Positions 34,301 to 49,300 of a stretch of 64,000 nt of DNA are shown one piece after another. The notes below the pieces were generated by a model. It made no database searches, was not told where the DNA came from, and saw only the letters and a program-made list of their open reading frames with translations. The position numbers and the translations under genes were made by a program. This DNA comes from Ostrinia nubilalis (Eukaryota > Arthropoda > Insecta > Lepidoptera > Crambidae), in the NCBI RefSeq assembly GCF_963855985.1, contig NC_087106.1, positions 665,001-729,000 on the forward strand, in the 5' to 3' direction. Numbering within the stretch: the first letter of the stretch is position 1; each line of letters starts with the position of its first letter.

Positions 34301-37300
34301 TGATCGTCAGCGGAGACGTAGACGTGAGTATTAGTATCCAGAAGTCATTAATTCTCAAACTTACTAATATTATAAATGCGAAAGCTTGGATGTTTGTTAC
34401 TATTTCACGCAAAAACTACAGAACCGAGTTTGATGAAACTGTGGCGACACCGACGATACGCCACTACAAACTGTGTACCAACAGATGGCGCTGTCACTAC
34501 TACACTATGGCACACTCCGCCGCTCATACAAACCTGCATCGCGGTGACGGAGTTTTATATCCTGCCAAGTATAAATAGGCAAACCAAGATGGTGTAAATT
34601 GGGGTGCAGTCCTGTTGTCCCCCCTGCTTGGCCCCCCTGGGGGAGCCAACAGGATTTCGAAATCCTGTTGTCCCCCCTGGCTAGGGGAGACAACAGGACT
34701 AGATTTTTAAACAATGATTTGAGGACTGTTGTCCCCGCTGGCAAAAATTATTTAAAAGCCATAAATTTTTATAACATAATTTATGAAAAACTGAAGTATT
34801 TGACTGAGTGCCAAATTGAATACTTAAGCGTTTGTCAAGTAGGTAATAATTACAATTTTGATAGGTACCTACCTATTGGTGCCGGCCGGTATTAACTAAC
34901 ACCTACAAACTTGAAACTTGGCAGGTAGGTTCCTTATATAGGGTGTAGACATCCACTAAGAACGGAATTTATTTATTAAAGGATAGAAAACAATATGTAG
35001 GATAGAAAAATAATATAACGAAATCGCGGGCGGCCGCTAGTTGAATCACTGTCACTGAGCAAGTAATTTGTTGAATATTATGATTAATTTAAAATTACCC
35101 AGTTTTAACATCCTACTTTTTTGTATTTTAATGTATTATTGACATTCTTACTTGACATATCATTTACATGCCAATATCTTGGTAAAACATGTTGTATCAC
35201 CTGTTAAAACTGTAAGACCAAATCATGTTGCTCTGTAATATGTTTTCACACATGTTTATGTAAATAAATATCTTCATCTTTATTTTTATCTTTACCTACT
35301 AATGTTGTAAGTAAATGCGGAAGTTTATGAGTATGGATGTTTGATACTCTTTCACGTAAAAACTACTAAACGGATTTTTACTTAAACTTGATAAACTTTT
35401 CAGTAGATAATATTTTTTATACATGAGAATAGAATAATAGAGGTACCTACTTAGCTTTTGCCTACGGCTTTGTCCGTATAATTTTTTTCTGTCACAGAAA
35501 AAAGTATAGAGCGCCACACTGTTTCAAAAACCGAGATAAAAACTGTCCAACGACTTTTCCCAGGACTCAAAACTATCTAAATATCAAAATCGGTTCAATG
35601 GTTTAGGCGTGAATTCGTAACAAACAGACATATAAAGTTACTTTCGTATTTATAATATTATTTAGTAGGAATAATTCATAACGATCTATTAAAAGCAAGT
35701 AAAGCAGATTTTGAAATAGTCTGAAATAGTACCGGTACCAAGAACTTATATTTTTTTCGTTAACCAAATGTTAATTATTATTTGACATACGTTTAGGTAT
35801 TCAGTTTGGAATTTGGCATTCATTCAGGTACTCCAGTCCTTCTTAAATGTTATAAAAATTTATGGCTTTTAAATAATTTTTGCCAGGGGGGACAACAGTC
35901 CTCAAATCATTGATTAAAAATCTAGTCCTGTTGTCTCCCCTAGCCAGGGGGGACAACAGGATTTCGAAGTCCTGTTGGCTCCCCCAGGGGGGCCAAGCAG
36001 GGGGGACAACAGGACTGCACCTAAATTGGACCTTGGTCCCCGAGCACAACACCCGCTCGGAAGGAAGCACTAACATCTAGCTTCCTTATTGTGGATCAAC
36101 ATTAGGGTGGTCCTTATTCCTACGAAAAAAATTTTTTTTCTTATATTTTGCGGGGCACCACGTAATTTGAATATATACCATATGAAAGTCTTTTATTTTT
36201 TTTTTAATTTTTAAAAGACATTTAGGGGTCGCTACCAAGGTTTGAATTTTAAGTAAAAACACAAAATCTGTATTTGTTAGATTCATTTATTTTTAGCCAA
36301 AGCCAAATAAAAATATTACAAAATTATTGTTGTTGCTATGAACTAAGATATTATGTACAATGTACATTATTTGAATCAATTATTTTTAAGATATAAGGGC
36401 CATTCTTAAATTTGTGCCAATTTTTTTTTAAAAATTAAAGATTTTTTTTTTTAACTTTTTGCGATGTGTATCGAAAGTATAAACCAAAAGCATACTTTTG
36501 ATGTATATGGACAACCTTAAAGCCCTCGGAAAGGAAACAAAATAGCCTACGTAACCACGGCTGTGACACTGCATGACACGGATGTGACAGTTTTACATTT
36601 TTACTGTAAATAATAATATTTATGTTGTTAAATTTATATCATAATAGTTTAAATTGATTAACAATAAAATACACTAAATTCGTTTCATCAACAAAGGTGT
36701 TATTTGGTAATATGTACTTTTTTCTGAACATCCAAAAATTTAATTAAAATTGAGATCAAAAATACCGTCAGGTAGTTAATATATCTACTAGATAATAAAA
36801 AAATAGACTTTTTATTATTGGCACTATCTGATCATGCTTCCGATATGCTACCTACATGGTTTCGATATGATAATATGCTTAACAAATTAGTAAATCTTAA
36901 ACACAGTAGGTACCTAATTGAGTATCAAATGAGATTTCTGTAGGATTCACATAACAGTTGTTTTTGACAACTTAAACATGTTTCATAGTCACCGTACCAC
37001 TAAAAATATGGTTAATAGCAATTCCTTTTAAAACAACTCCGACCACCTCTGCAGGGCCTTTACCGGGAGCTGTCTCAGTAAAATTTGATATTACTGCAGA
37101 AATGAGAAAGTGCAATAATTTTTCCTTCGTGGCATCTAGAAAATCATAATAGCGAAAAATAAGTACACTTACTAAAAGGCTACTTCTAAAAATTGCACAA
37201 TACACAAAATAATTTAGCAGAACAACAAAAACTATTAAAATAACAAAAATAGAATGTCACAACCACGCGTTGTAATGTCACGACCATGTACTTAAATTGT

Positions 37301-40300
37301 TTGCGGTAGTGACACATTTTTAATACCATGGCCGTGACAATTTGGAACGTGTCCGATATATCCAAAAAACTATCTGTGAATTAGCAGATCTTGTGCAATT
37401 ATCTGAAACTATACTGCATGAGGTACATAATTATGTTTTATACAATAGCGTGACATTGATACCTACCTTTAAAAACCGTACACGGGATGGACGTGTTATG
37501 GTTGTCCCTTTTTTCAAATAAATAGGAAATAATTTTTTGCGGCTCACTCACTACGTTCAGCCATTTGCAAATCTAATAAGATGACAATGTTACTGTTCTA
37601 AAAAAACTTAGCAAGGGATGACAATATCAAAGATAGTTTTTTACCGAGTTACGCATATTTAAAGTGGCGCACGTGGTTGTGACACAAAAACTGCTCACAC
37701 AATGTTTGGTGTTCAAAATCAAAAATGGTAATTATTATTGATATACATTTTTAACAGTCTTATATAACATGTATTAATCTTGCATAATTACTGTAATATT
37801 TATCAAAATAACATAACATCTCTTCAGAAAAAAATATTGTATGTCCAAATCCGGGAATCTCACACTACACGGTCCGTGACATTTTGGACTTGTAACTTTT
37901 TTTTAATATTCTTCTAATAGTTTTATGATAAAAATGACATTGGGCCTAGTTAATAGAGGTATTTTACTAAGTAAATTAATATACAGTGCACTGATTTTCT
38001 TTAAAAACATATGCTATTCTTACATCTCACACAAAAATGCGTAAGAATAAGAATGGCCCATAAGAGTTTACTTGTTAGTATCTCGACGCGTCGGTACCAT
38101 GGTCGGTACAGAAGAGGGGTTGAGGGAAGAAGGGGACAAGAAGCGATTGTCTATTCTATCTATGCGATGTTCATTTGCACGTAAAATGTGATATTAACAC
38201 TTAAATAAAACATTTATGAAACCATGATTTAAGATTTTCAAAGCTTTTGTAAATATTTTGACAGCTGGTAGCGACCTCTAAATCTTAACTAAAAAAAAAA
38301 CAAAAAAAGCTAATTTCATATTTAGAGGTATATAATCGAATGAGAAAGTGCCCCGGGGATAATTCAAAAGTCGAAAAATAAGGACCACCCTAATCAACAT
38401 CATATCCCACATTGGTGACCGTATACCACGTGGTGTTTACAGTATTATTGTTTATAACCCAGAATAACATAGGCTATAATTTATGACGATCTGTGACAAA
38501 ATAAATATCACGCGGGTGAAGCCGCGGGCAAAAGCTAGTTTTATATATTTTTTCACAAATAACATAGACCTACTTGAAGGCGTTTGGTCAGTAAAGTTCT
38601 CGAGAGGAGACTACAGATCGGAAAACGTGTGTAGGCAGATTCCAACTCAGTGGTTTGACGATCCGTTAAAGGTCGGTCAGAAGCACCTGAAAACAGGAAG
38701 CGCAGAACCGATCATTGTGTAAATCCAGCAGAGAACGTCTTTTGGTTGAAATAAATTAACGAACTATGTAATACTCGTGGAAATAAAGCTTTATTTATTA
38801 AATAATTTAATGCAATTCCCTCTTACAGCTGCAGCCAATCATCTCCCTAATGAACGGTGAGCCGGCCTGGCCATGCGGCAGTAGCGTGACCGACATCTTA
38901 CAACTATCGGCCGGCTCTAAAGAAGCTGTCACAGCTGCCGAACGCGCCATCTGTATTGACAACGGCTTGCAGGACGAGTGGGCGGAGTTCGTCAAGGACA
39001 GACACATTTCCTTATACGTGAGTATACTAGTAACCTTTCTAAAGCTGCAGCCAATCGTCTCCCTAATGAACGCTGATTAATTTCGTTGCGGGTCCAAGGA
39101 CAGTTTATTTTTTTCTGGGACAAACTTGACCTTAACTGGTTGGGTTTTTATAGGCGGTCAAGCTGTAGATCCTGGCTAAACAGAAGTTGCAACGGTGGGA
39201 AAGAGAGGTGGGAATAGTCCCGTAATGAACGGTGAGCCGGCTTAGTCGTATGGTAGTAGCGTGACTGACGTTCTACAACTATCGGCTCCAAGGAAACTGT
39301 CACGGCTACCGAGCGCGCCATGTGTGTCGACAACGGCTTGCAGGACGAGTGGGCGGAGTTTGTCAAGAACAGACACATTTCATTATACGTGAGTATACTA
39401 TTAGGGGCAAACTTGACCTTTACTGGTTGGGTTGATATTGGCGGTCAAGCTGTAGATCCTGGCTAAACAGAAGTTGCAACGGTGGGAACGAGAGGTGGGA
39501 ATAATCCCGTAATGAATACTGAGCCGGCCTGGCCGTGTGGCAGTATCGTGACCGACGTTCTACAGCTATCGGCTGCCTCTAAGGAAGCTGTCACGGCTAC
39601 CGAACGCGCCATGTGTGTCGACAACGGCTTGCAGGACGAGTGGGCGGAGTTTGTGAAGGACAGACACATTTCATTATACGTGAGTGTACTGTTAGTAAGA
39701 AAGTTGTAGCCAATCGTCTCCCTAATGAACGGTGATTATACATATAATTTCGTTGCGGGTCTAATGACAGTTTATTTTTTCTTGGGCAAACTTGACCTTT
39801 ACTATTTTGGATTTTATTGGCGGTCAAGCTGTAGATCCTGGCTAAACAGAAGTTGCAACGGTGGGAACGAGAGGTGGGAATAGTCCCGTAATGAACTGTG
39901 AGCCGGCTTAGTCGTATGGTAGTAGCGTGACTGACGTTCTACAACTATCGGCTCCAAGGAAGCTGTCACGGCTACCGAGCGCGCCATGTGTGTCGACAAC
40001 GGACAGCAGGACGAGTGGGCGGAGTTTGTGAAGGACAGACACATTTCCTTATACGTGAGTATACTATTATGGGCGAACTTGACCTTTACTGGTTGAGTTG
40101 ATATTGGCGGTCAAGCTGTAGATCCTGGTTACACAGGAGTTGCAGCGGTGGGAACGAGAGGTGGGAATAGTCCCGTGATGAATACTGAGCCGGCCTGGCC
40201 GTGTGGCAGTATCGTGACCGACGTTCTACAACTATCGGCTGCCTCCAAGGAAGCTGTCACAGCTGCCGAACGCGCCATGTGTGTCGACAACGGCTTGCAG

Positions 40301-43300
40301 GACGAGTGGGCGGACTTTGTGAAGGACAGACACATTTCATTATACGTGAGTATACTGTTAGCTCGTAGAGACGATGGCCGTTGGGACAGGAAAGTTCTCG
40401 AGTGGCGACCACGGGCTGGAGGACGTAGCGTGGGCAGGCCTCCTACTAGGTGGACCGACGATCTGGTAAAGGTCGCGGGAAGAGGCTGGAAGCGGGCTGC
40501 GCAGGACTGTTCATTGTGGAAAACCTTGGGGGAGGCCTTTGTCCAGCTGTGGACGTCATTTGGCTGAAACGAGCGAGTATACTGTTAGTAACTCTCCTAA
40601 AGCTGCAGCCAATCGTCTCCCTGATGAACGGTGAGTCGACCTGGCCGTGTAGCTTCTGCGCGACCGACATTATCATGGAATTCCTGCTAGGATTTTAAAT
40701 TCCTTTCTTCAGAATCGGCCGAATAAAAAATATTAGTTAAATTACTTAGGTCAGATATTTCATACAAGCCATCCCATTAAATGTTGATGATTAAGTTTCT
40801 ACTGCCACTTTTCAACACCCGTCTATTACGATATCCTGAAATGATATAGTTGACAAGGTGTAAAAGACACTTGCCCTAATAATAGTGAAAAGAGCCTAAA
40901 TATACTAATAATTTAATTTTCACTTCCAGAATGCCAGTACATGGAACAGCATAGCCTTCGGTCCGCACGTGTTCCTGCAATTCTCGTCAACCTTCGACGC
41001 CCTGGTGGAAGATACGACCCTGATAAAGGAATTAGTGCTTGACCTGGTCAACGAAACCAAGAGCGATGCGCCATTGACGATTGTCGGCGCGTGGAAGTAT
41101 GCCGCTGGGCTGTTTGAAGGGACTGACAGGAATGACACTTTGAGGTACGTTTAAGTTTAATGAAGTGATACAAACTAGTGTTTTTAATGAGGCCCGTTTG
41201 AGTTTACAGTTATACCACAGAATAATAATAAATAAGTACTACGTTATACCACATGTTATACTCTAACCGGGAACTGGGAAACGGGGCCTATTTTTATGTC
41301 AATTAGTCTTCTTCTGCCTCGTCTTATTCCGTTACGCGGGGTTGACATTCCACATTATGTGTCGCCATTTATTTCGATCAATTAGAGTGAGTTTTAAATC
41401 TTGGATTTGTTAGCAACCTGCCCCTATTAAACGAAGTTTAACCCCTGACAAATATGAATATTTCTTCGAGTTTTAACCACCTATGCGCTATGTACACTTA
41501 TGAAGCAATAAATGATTATGATTATGATCATCTGTTTACCGTTATAAAAGTGTTTTTGTTTCAAAATCCCGAGACTATGATAATTTCACTGCACTAAGGC
41601 CTACTAAAGCCATCGGCCTAAAACTTAGATCGACTAAAATATTTAAGACATTAAAAAAATATGTTATCTTTCTCCGCATCCTAGGAGCATGTTCTCAAAC
41701 ATCGACGCCCTCCTCGAAAGCATCAATACAACACCTCCCGTGCAATCCGTCAGCGCCCTCTGGGAGGGCTACGCCAAGTGTAAGCCCTCTGAAGGCTGCG
41801 GAGATTTGCGGAGGGCCGCGCTCAAGTACTCCTTCCAAGCTGTATCGGTCGTGCTCGATAATGTGGCTGGAGACTTGCTCACGTACTTTAGAGAAGTCAA
41901 CGGTAAGATTTATTAGAAACATTAGCGATTGTATCCTCATGAAACCTCCCGTCTAGTCTGTCAGAATAACTTACCTGGAAGTCTTTAAATAGACTTCGGA
42001 CGCAGGTTGGCCGTAGTAAGGACAATCTTGGATGGCTCAAACATGTTCCCCAGTCGATGAAGCACATGATGTCGTGGCCTGAGTGCCCGAGCAACTGCAC
42101 GCAGGAGGATTTAATTAATGCTGCTGACAACGCCACTCTTGTAGCGAAGTTTTGGGCTGACACTGTGTAGGTTTGTTGTCGATACGATAAGAAGAATGGT
42201 AAGAATTACTAGATGCATTTGCGAGTGTTTCGACACAACTCCTCTCGCCTAGGTCGTTAGCGCCCTTTGGGAGGGCTACGCCAAGTGTAAGCCCTCTGAA
42301 GGCTGCGGAGACTTGCGGAGGGCTGCACTCAAGTACTCCTTCCAAGCTGTGTCAGTTGTACTTGATAATGTCGCTGGAGATCTGCTCACTTACTTTAGAG
42401 AAGTCAACGGTAAGATTTATTCGATACATTTGCGAGCGTATATCGACACAGCTTCTTTCGTCTATTCTGTTAGCGCTCTCTGGGAGGGTTACGCCAAGTG
42501 TAATACCCACTGAAGGTTGCGGTGACTTACGGAGGGCCTCGCTGGATATGCTCATGTACTTTAGAGAAGTCAACGGTAAGATTTATTAAATAAATTAGCA
42601 AGTGTAAATCTATTACTTACCGAGGGCTGCGCTTAAGTACTCCTTCCAAGCTGTGTCGGTGGTTCTTGATAACGTGGCTGGAGATTTTCTAACTTACTTT
42701 AAAGAAGTCAACGGTAAGATTTATTCGATACATTTGCGAGCGTATATCGACACAGCTTCTTTCGTCTATTCTGTTAGCGCCCTCTGGGAGGGTTACGCCA
42801 AGTGTAATACCCACTGAAGGTTACGGTGACTTACGGAGGGCCTCGCTGGATATGCTCACGTACTTTAGAGAAGTCAATGGTAAGATTTATTAAATACATT
42901 TAGCGGGTGTATCGCCACGACCCTCCCGCAAAGTCCATCAGTGCTCTGTGGGATAGCTTCTGTTTTCTTTTCCTTTTCTTTGGCAACTCCTCTCGCCCAG
43001 TCCGTCAGCGCCTTCTGGGAGGGCTACGCCAAGTGTAAACCCTCTGAAGGCTGCGGAGACTTGAAAAGAGCAGCGCTCAAGTACTCCTTCCAAGCTGTAT
43101 CGGTCGTGCTCGATAATGTGGCTGGAGACCTGCTCACGTACTTTAGAGAAGTCAACGGTAAGATTATTAGAAACATTAGCGAGTGCATCACTACGACACC
43201 TCCCGTCCAGTCTGTCAGAATGGCTTATCTGGAAGTCTTTAAAATAGACTTCGTACGCAGGTTGGCCGTAGTAAGGACAATCTGGTCAGGTGGGGATTCT

Positions 43301-46300
43301 TGGATGGCTTAAACATGGAGTGCAGGTGCGGTTTTGTTCCCCAGTCGATGAGGCACGTGATGTCGTGCCCTGAGTGCCCGAGCAACTGCACGCAGGAGGA
43401 TTTAATGAATGCTGCTGACAACGCCACTCTTGTAGCTGAGTTTTGGGATGACACTGTGATAAAAATTACTAGGTAGATGCATTTGCAAGTGTTTCGACAC
43501 AACTCCTCTCGCCAAGGTCGTCAGCGCCCCCTGGGAGAGCTACGCCAAGTGTAAACCCTCTGAAGGCTGCGGTGACTTACGGAGGGCTGCCCTCAAGTAC
43601 TCCTTCCAAGCTGTGTCGGTGGTGCTTGATAACGTCGCTGGAGATCTGCTCACTTACTTCAGAGAAGTCAACGGTAAGATTTACGAGATACATTTGCGAG
43701 TGTTTCGACATAACTCCTCTCGCCTAGGTCGTCAGCGCCCTCTGGGAAGTTTACGCAAAGTATAAACCCTCTGACGGCTTCGTAGGGGCTACGCTTAAGT
43801 ACTCCTTCTAAGCCATGTCGGTGATTCTTGATAACGTCGCTGGAGATCTGCTCACTTACTTTAGAGAAGTCAACGGTAAGTTTTATTAAATAAATCCTCC
43901 TGTCCAGTCTGTCGGCGTCCTTTGGGAAAGCTATGCCAAGTGCGAGTCCTCAGAAAATTGCTGACTTGTCACGCCTAAAAATCGGTAGGTACATAGCTTT
44001 CAATTCAATATCATAAATTCCTATACTTAGCTCTGTTTTCCTTGCATATTTTTATTTCGTCTTTAGACTCTCTTTGTATTTGCATAAATGTGGTGTGTTT
44101 GCATAAATAAAATATTTGTATTTGTATTTGTATTTGTATTTCATATTATGATTTATAACCTTCACTACTGAAACATGGCAACAAGTTTTAAGGTGGCCTA
44201 AATTGTGCGTTACTTTTTGAAATCCTTTAATACCTACTGTCACTTGTGGGTCAATCCTACAACTAACAAAGAGTATCTATGAATCTGTCTTAATTATTAT
44301 TTTGTAACTCCACAGAACCAGATTCGAACCTGCTGCAAATGGTGGGGTTCACCAAGTCTACCGGCTTATACATCCTGTTCGACAAGCTGCCGGAATTCGT
44401 GGCCGCTCTGCTTAACTCTTACTTTGACTACGGATTTATGAGTCAGGTAAATAATTCGGAAGTTTTCTAGTCTTCGCTTCACATTGAGAGTGAAACCTGC
44501 CAAGGTAGGGGGCAACTATTGCAGTTACTGATCTTTAAATGTGTCTCTTCCGAAAGGTACTTCTTGTGTAGATCTAAAAAATAGCAATACGCCGACAGAA
44601 AAAAATGTATTTTCATCTAGGGTATGCAATGACAAGCAACCAAAATCTAGTGCTCCGAGGCAGTTAAGTTTCATGCAACAGCAGCTTACGCCCGTATTTA
44701 CAAACATTACTATGAGGTCTCACAGTGCGCGTGGACGCACAGGGTGACACACGAACCAATTACATAGCTCCATTCAACGATGCTGTGCGTTCAATTTGCT
44801 GCTTCACTTAGCATTGTTTGTGAATACGGGCGTTAGTGTATTTCTTTGTATTTAAATAGTAAGCCGACACAGTGTTCCTGTAAATTCCTATAAAAATGTA
44901 TATCATTAAACAAATCCCACTTAACATCAGGTGCGATTGTGGTCAAATACCTGCCTTGTTATGCATAAAAAAAATACATGCCTTTTTTATAGATCCGTCG
45001 CGCCTCCCTAACTGACTTCTGGGACTGCCAAGAAGTTCTATCGTCCCTGGCACCAGCGGCCGGCAGCAGCATAGACAAGGAGACAGTCAAGAAGGTGCAG
45101 CCCTTCGTGTGTCCTTCTTTGCTGTACTGGATCTCGCTTCCACGCGGGGATAATACGTTCTTGGACGTCGTGGCCAAACCGGTGAGTTGACGGGATTGTG
45201 CAATAAGCATAACTTTAAACTTAATTGATTTTCGGAATAAACACCAGACAGTGTAATTTACTGTTTTACACTCATTACATTCGAGTGTGCCTGTCAATTA
45301 GTGCAACTTATGTGGTCCTTTTTAGCCTAAAATTCTTGAAAATACTATCAGACACCAATGAGTATGGACCTTAATACCCTTAGAAAACTGTTAACTGTCT
45401 ATCTAGGTATTTTAGAAAGTTCTGGGCCTTCATATACGTATCTCTGTATCTCCTTCATATACGTATCTCTGTGTCTCTGCCTGTACCTGAATCTGTTGCT
45501 GGTAGAAGAAATTATAGCGTTCTTGAAAGTTATTTCTACCTATTTATTATGATAACATTTTAAACTGACTGAAATAATCTCAGTGTATTTAATTTCTCTA
45601 CAGCAATACATATTCTACACGCTCCCAGCACAAAACCTGACGAGTAGCTTTGAAGCTGCATTCAATAAAGCTTCTGAACTCAGTAGCTTTCTCTCAAACA
45701 TATCCACCAAGAACCAAACAATTTTACCGGAAGAAGACACTACACCTGATTCTTTAGAGGCAAAACTGCAAAAGACTGTCGATAGCGTCCTCAACTACAA
45801 AATTGACGAAACCGACCCTTCGTACAGATTGTTCAATGAAATAAATAAGAAACAATTCATTTCAATGACCTATCTGACTAGAATAACGGCTATGACCAAC
45901 AAACTTGCAGTAGCTATAGAAAATTTAAAAGCAAACGATATAAACAACGGTTACACTGAAGAAGGGGCAAAAAAACTTGATTCGGACATAAATTATATCA
46001 GCAGGATATTCAAAAGAAGACCGTACGAGGCTATTGCTATACATTTTGATGTTATAACCTACATGTTGTCAACTAACAACGATTTTGACTTGGTGAAAAC
46101 CTTTGACACTATTTGCGAAGACTTCAACAATACTAACATAGATATACTTATCGAAGATCATAGAAGTAAGAGTAAAGTCTGCAGTAAGCAATATAAAGTG
46201 ATATATGGGGCAGTACAAAATGTAATAGCCGATGATTTGAAGGGAGCAAAAGACAGTTTGGATAATTTGCTGAAGGCTCTGCAAGATGACAATGAAGAAG

Positions 46301-49300
46301 CCGTGGATGTCGCGAGATTCTTTAGAGACAGGTATGGTCTTGATACTACTTTTTTAAAGCATGTTTCCAAGTTAAATGTTAACTTAATTTTTTTTTTTTA
46401 CCTCTTCTGTCTTTTGTGATGTCCATTGAAATAAATGTTTCTTTCTTTCTTTCTAAAATGTGCAACCATTTCATTGCTTTTTCTTATGATCCAAAAAATT
46501 GACTCATTTTTATGAGCAGTTATTTGATAGTTAGAAGTTTTTTAAAAGCCACACTCAAATTATAAAGGAAATTACTATTTAGAAGAGTGTAGAACTACTG
46601 TTATGTTATTAAGTTATTTGTGGATTTAAACCAATCAGTTTTTCAATATTTTTTTTCTAACAAATGCTTTAAAAATCGTTTTATTTTCAGAAAGAAACTA
46701 ATATCGTCCCTAAGATCATCCGTCAAGTACTCATACGACCTCGGCCTTGCTATCTACCTGCAGTACCTACAAAGCAGCTTACAACAATACGGCATCGTGT
46801 TGACATTCCTCGCCGGCGCCGACTGGTGGGCGGGGCTTAGAGCGCAGTACAAAGGACCACGGGTTGCAGGCTTCCTGGATGCCGTGGAGACCAGCTTTGA
46901 GGTGGCTGAAGATGTGTTGACCAAGCTGGATGAGATACGAGTAAGTTACTGTAGCCACCTACCTCCAGTACTTATAGAGTAGCCTAAAGCAGTATGGTGT
47001 CGTGCTGACGTTCTTTGCTGGTGCCCACTCGTGGGCGGGGCTTAGAGCGCAGTACAAAGGACTACGGGTTGCAGGCTTCCTGGATGCTGTGGAGACCAGC
47101 TTTGAGGTGGCTGGGGACGTGTTGACGAAGCTGGATGAGATACGAGTAAGTTACAGTGGCCACCTACCTCCAGTTTTATAGAGTAGCCTACAGTAGTATG
47201 GTGTCGTGCTAGCATTTTTTGCTGGTGCCGACTGGTGGGCGGGGCTTAGAGCGTAGTACAAAGGACTACGGGTTGCAAGCTTTCTGGATGCCGTGGAGAC
47301 CAGCTTTGAAGTGGCTGAAGATGTGCTGACCAAACTGGATGAGATACGAGTAAGTTACAATGGCCACCTACCTCCAGTACTTATAGAGTAGCCTACAGTA
47401 GTATGGTGTCGTGCTGACATTCTTTGCTGGTGCCGACTGGTGGGCGGGGCTTAGAGCGCAGTACAAAGGACTACGGGTTGCAGGCTTCCTGGATGCTGTG
47501 GAGAACAGCTTTGAGGTGGCTGAAGATGTGTTGACCAAGCTGGATGAGATACGAGTAAGTTACAGTGACTACCTACCTTCAGTACGTATAGAGTAGCCTA
47601 CAGTAGTATGGTGTCGTGCTAGCATTCTTTGCTGGTGCCACCTGGTGGGCGGGGCTTAGAGCGCAGTACAAAGGACCACTGAATGCAGGCTTCCTGGATG
47701 CTGTGGAGACCAGCTTTGAAGTAGCAGGGGACGTGTTGACCAAGCTGGATAAGATACGAGTAAGTTACAGTGACTACCTACCTCCAGTTTTATAGAGTAG
47801 CCTGCAGTAGTATGGTGTCGTGCTAGCATTCTTTGCTGGTGCCGACTTGTGGGCGGAGCTTCGCGTGCAGTACAGTTAGTATCAAATACTTCGTGGCACC
47901 CAAAGTGGCCAAGAAGTTGTAAACACAACCTTATTCTAATTTTAACAAGACGTGTTGGAACTTTTGGCTACTTTGAGTGTCACGATCTATTAGACGCTGA
48001 CTGTACAAAGGGCCGTGTGTTACAGGCTTTCGTGGATGATGGATTTTTCAAGTTCCAAGTATATCTTATATAGTCTACTAATTATTACCTAATGTAATCT
48101 TTATTCTTATGTAATGTCCAGGTGCGATTGCGGTCAAACACCTGCCTTGTCTAGCATAAAAAAATTAAAAAAATGTTTATTGTTACATAATATAAAACTA
48201 ATTCGCAGTTAGTCCGCCTCCTACACGACGTGAACGTGAACGACACGGCTTCCTTCTGCCGGGACAACGTGTCCCTCGCCGACTATATGCCAGACTCCAC
48301 CGGGACATTGTCCCGGCTCAAGAAACAGATATGCAGCGCAGACAAGACCGAGTTGTTTAGGGAAATACCGCCGCTGGTGTTCGCTTCGCAGGTAAGAAGA
48401 TAGAGATTAAATTCAATTTCTTTATTATTTATGTTCAGGACACTTATACACTTCCCAATACTCCCAATATACATAGCTTACCCTTACCATATCACTAGAT
48501 CGACGTCGAAACGGCAAAAAAATCAAACATAGCTAGAAATAAGCATACAAAAGCAAATACAGACAGTGCATATCAAAATGTAATTGTAATTCATCGAAAA
48601 TAGTCCAACAATAGCCGAAAAAGTTGATCAGTTTCCACACCATTTTGTATTCATAAATAATTGCATATGAACAACTATTTACAATTAAATAATTTCATTT
48701 GATTTGTGTCTATCTACTGCACACTCTTTGAATGCAACGTCATAAGAACTTTATTTGATTAATACCGATTTCTATTTTGCCTTGCGTCTCTTGCTTATGT
48801 CTTCATACTTACATTACACCTTTACACTTTTTAGCACGTGATTTGTTCGCTTTACAATAAATTCTAATTTGTTGTTTATTTCGTAGGGCTTCGAAGACGA
48901 CCTCCAACTGCCGAGAGAGATCAACTACACGGCCTTGTACTCAGACATCTCCTCCACTGAGTCCCTCTTAGAAACCATCCACAACGGACCCAAAGCGCCG
49001 CTACGACCCAAATGGATCACCGATGAGAAGGTCAAAGGACTGCGAGGAACCGCCTTGAAGCTGCTGTCAAAGGAAACCTTGACGAGGATCTCTTTTGGCG
49101 TGTTAGGGAATGTAGTTGATGCTGGAACGCTGTTCTTGAATACTAGGTAAGTTTATATCGCTTTATGCAAATAGAAAACGTGTGGCAACTGGAAAACGTC
49201 AGAGATTGTGGCAAGATCTACTTCTGCTTCCACAAAAGTCTGTGATATTTTTCAAATCTGGTATTGTAGTCGGTTACGTATTTTATGTGGAATAAAATTT

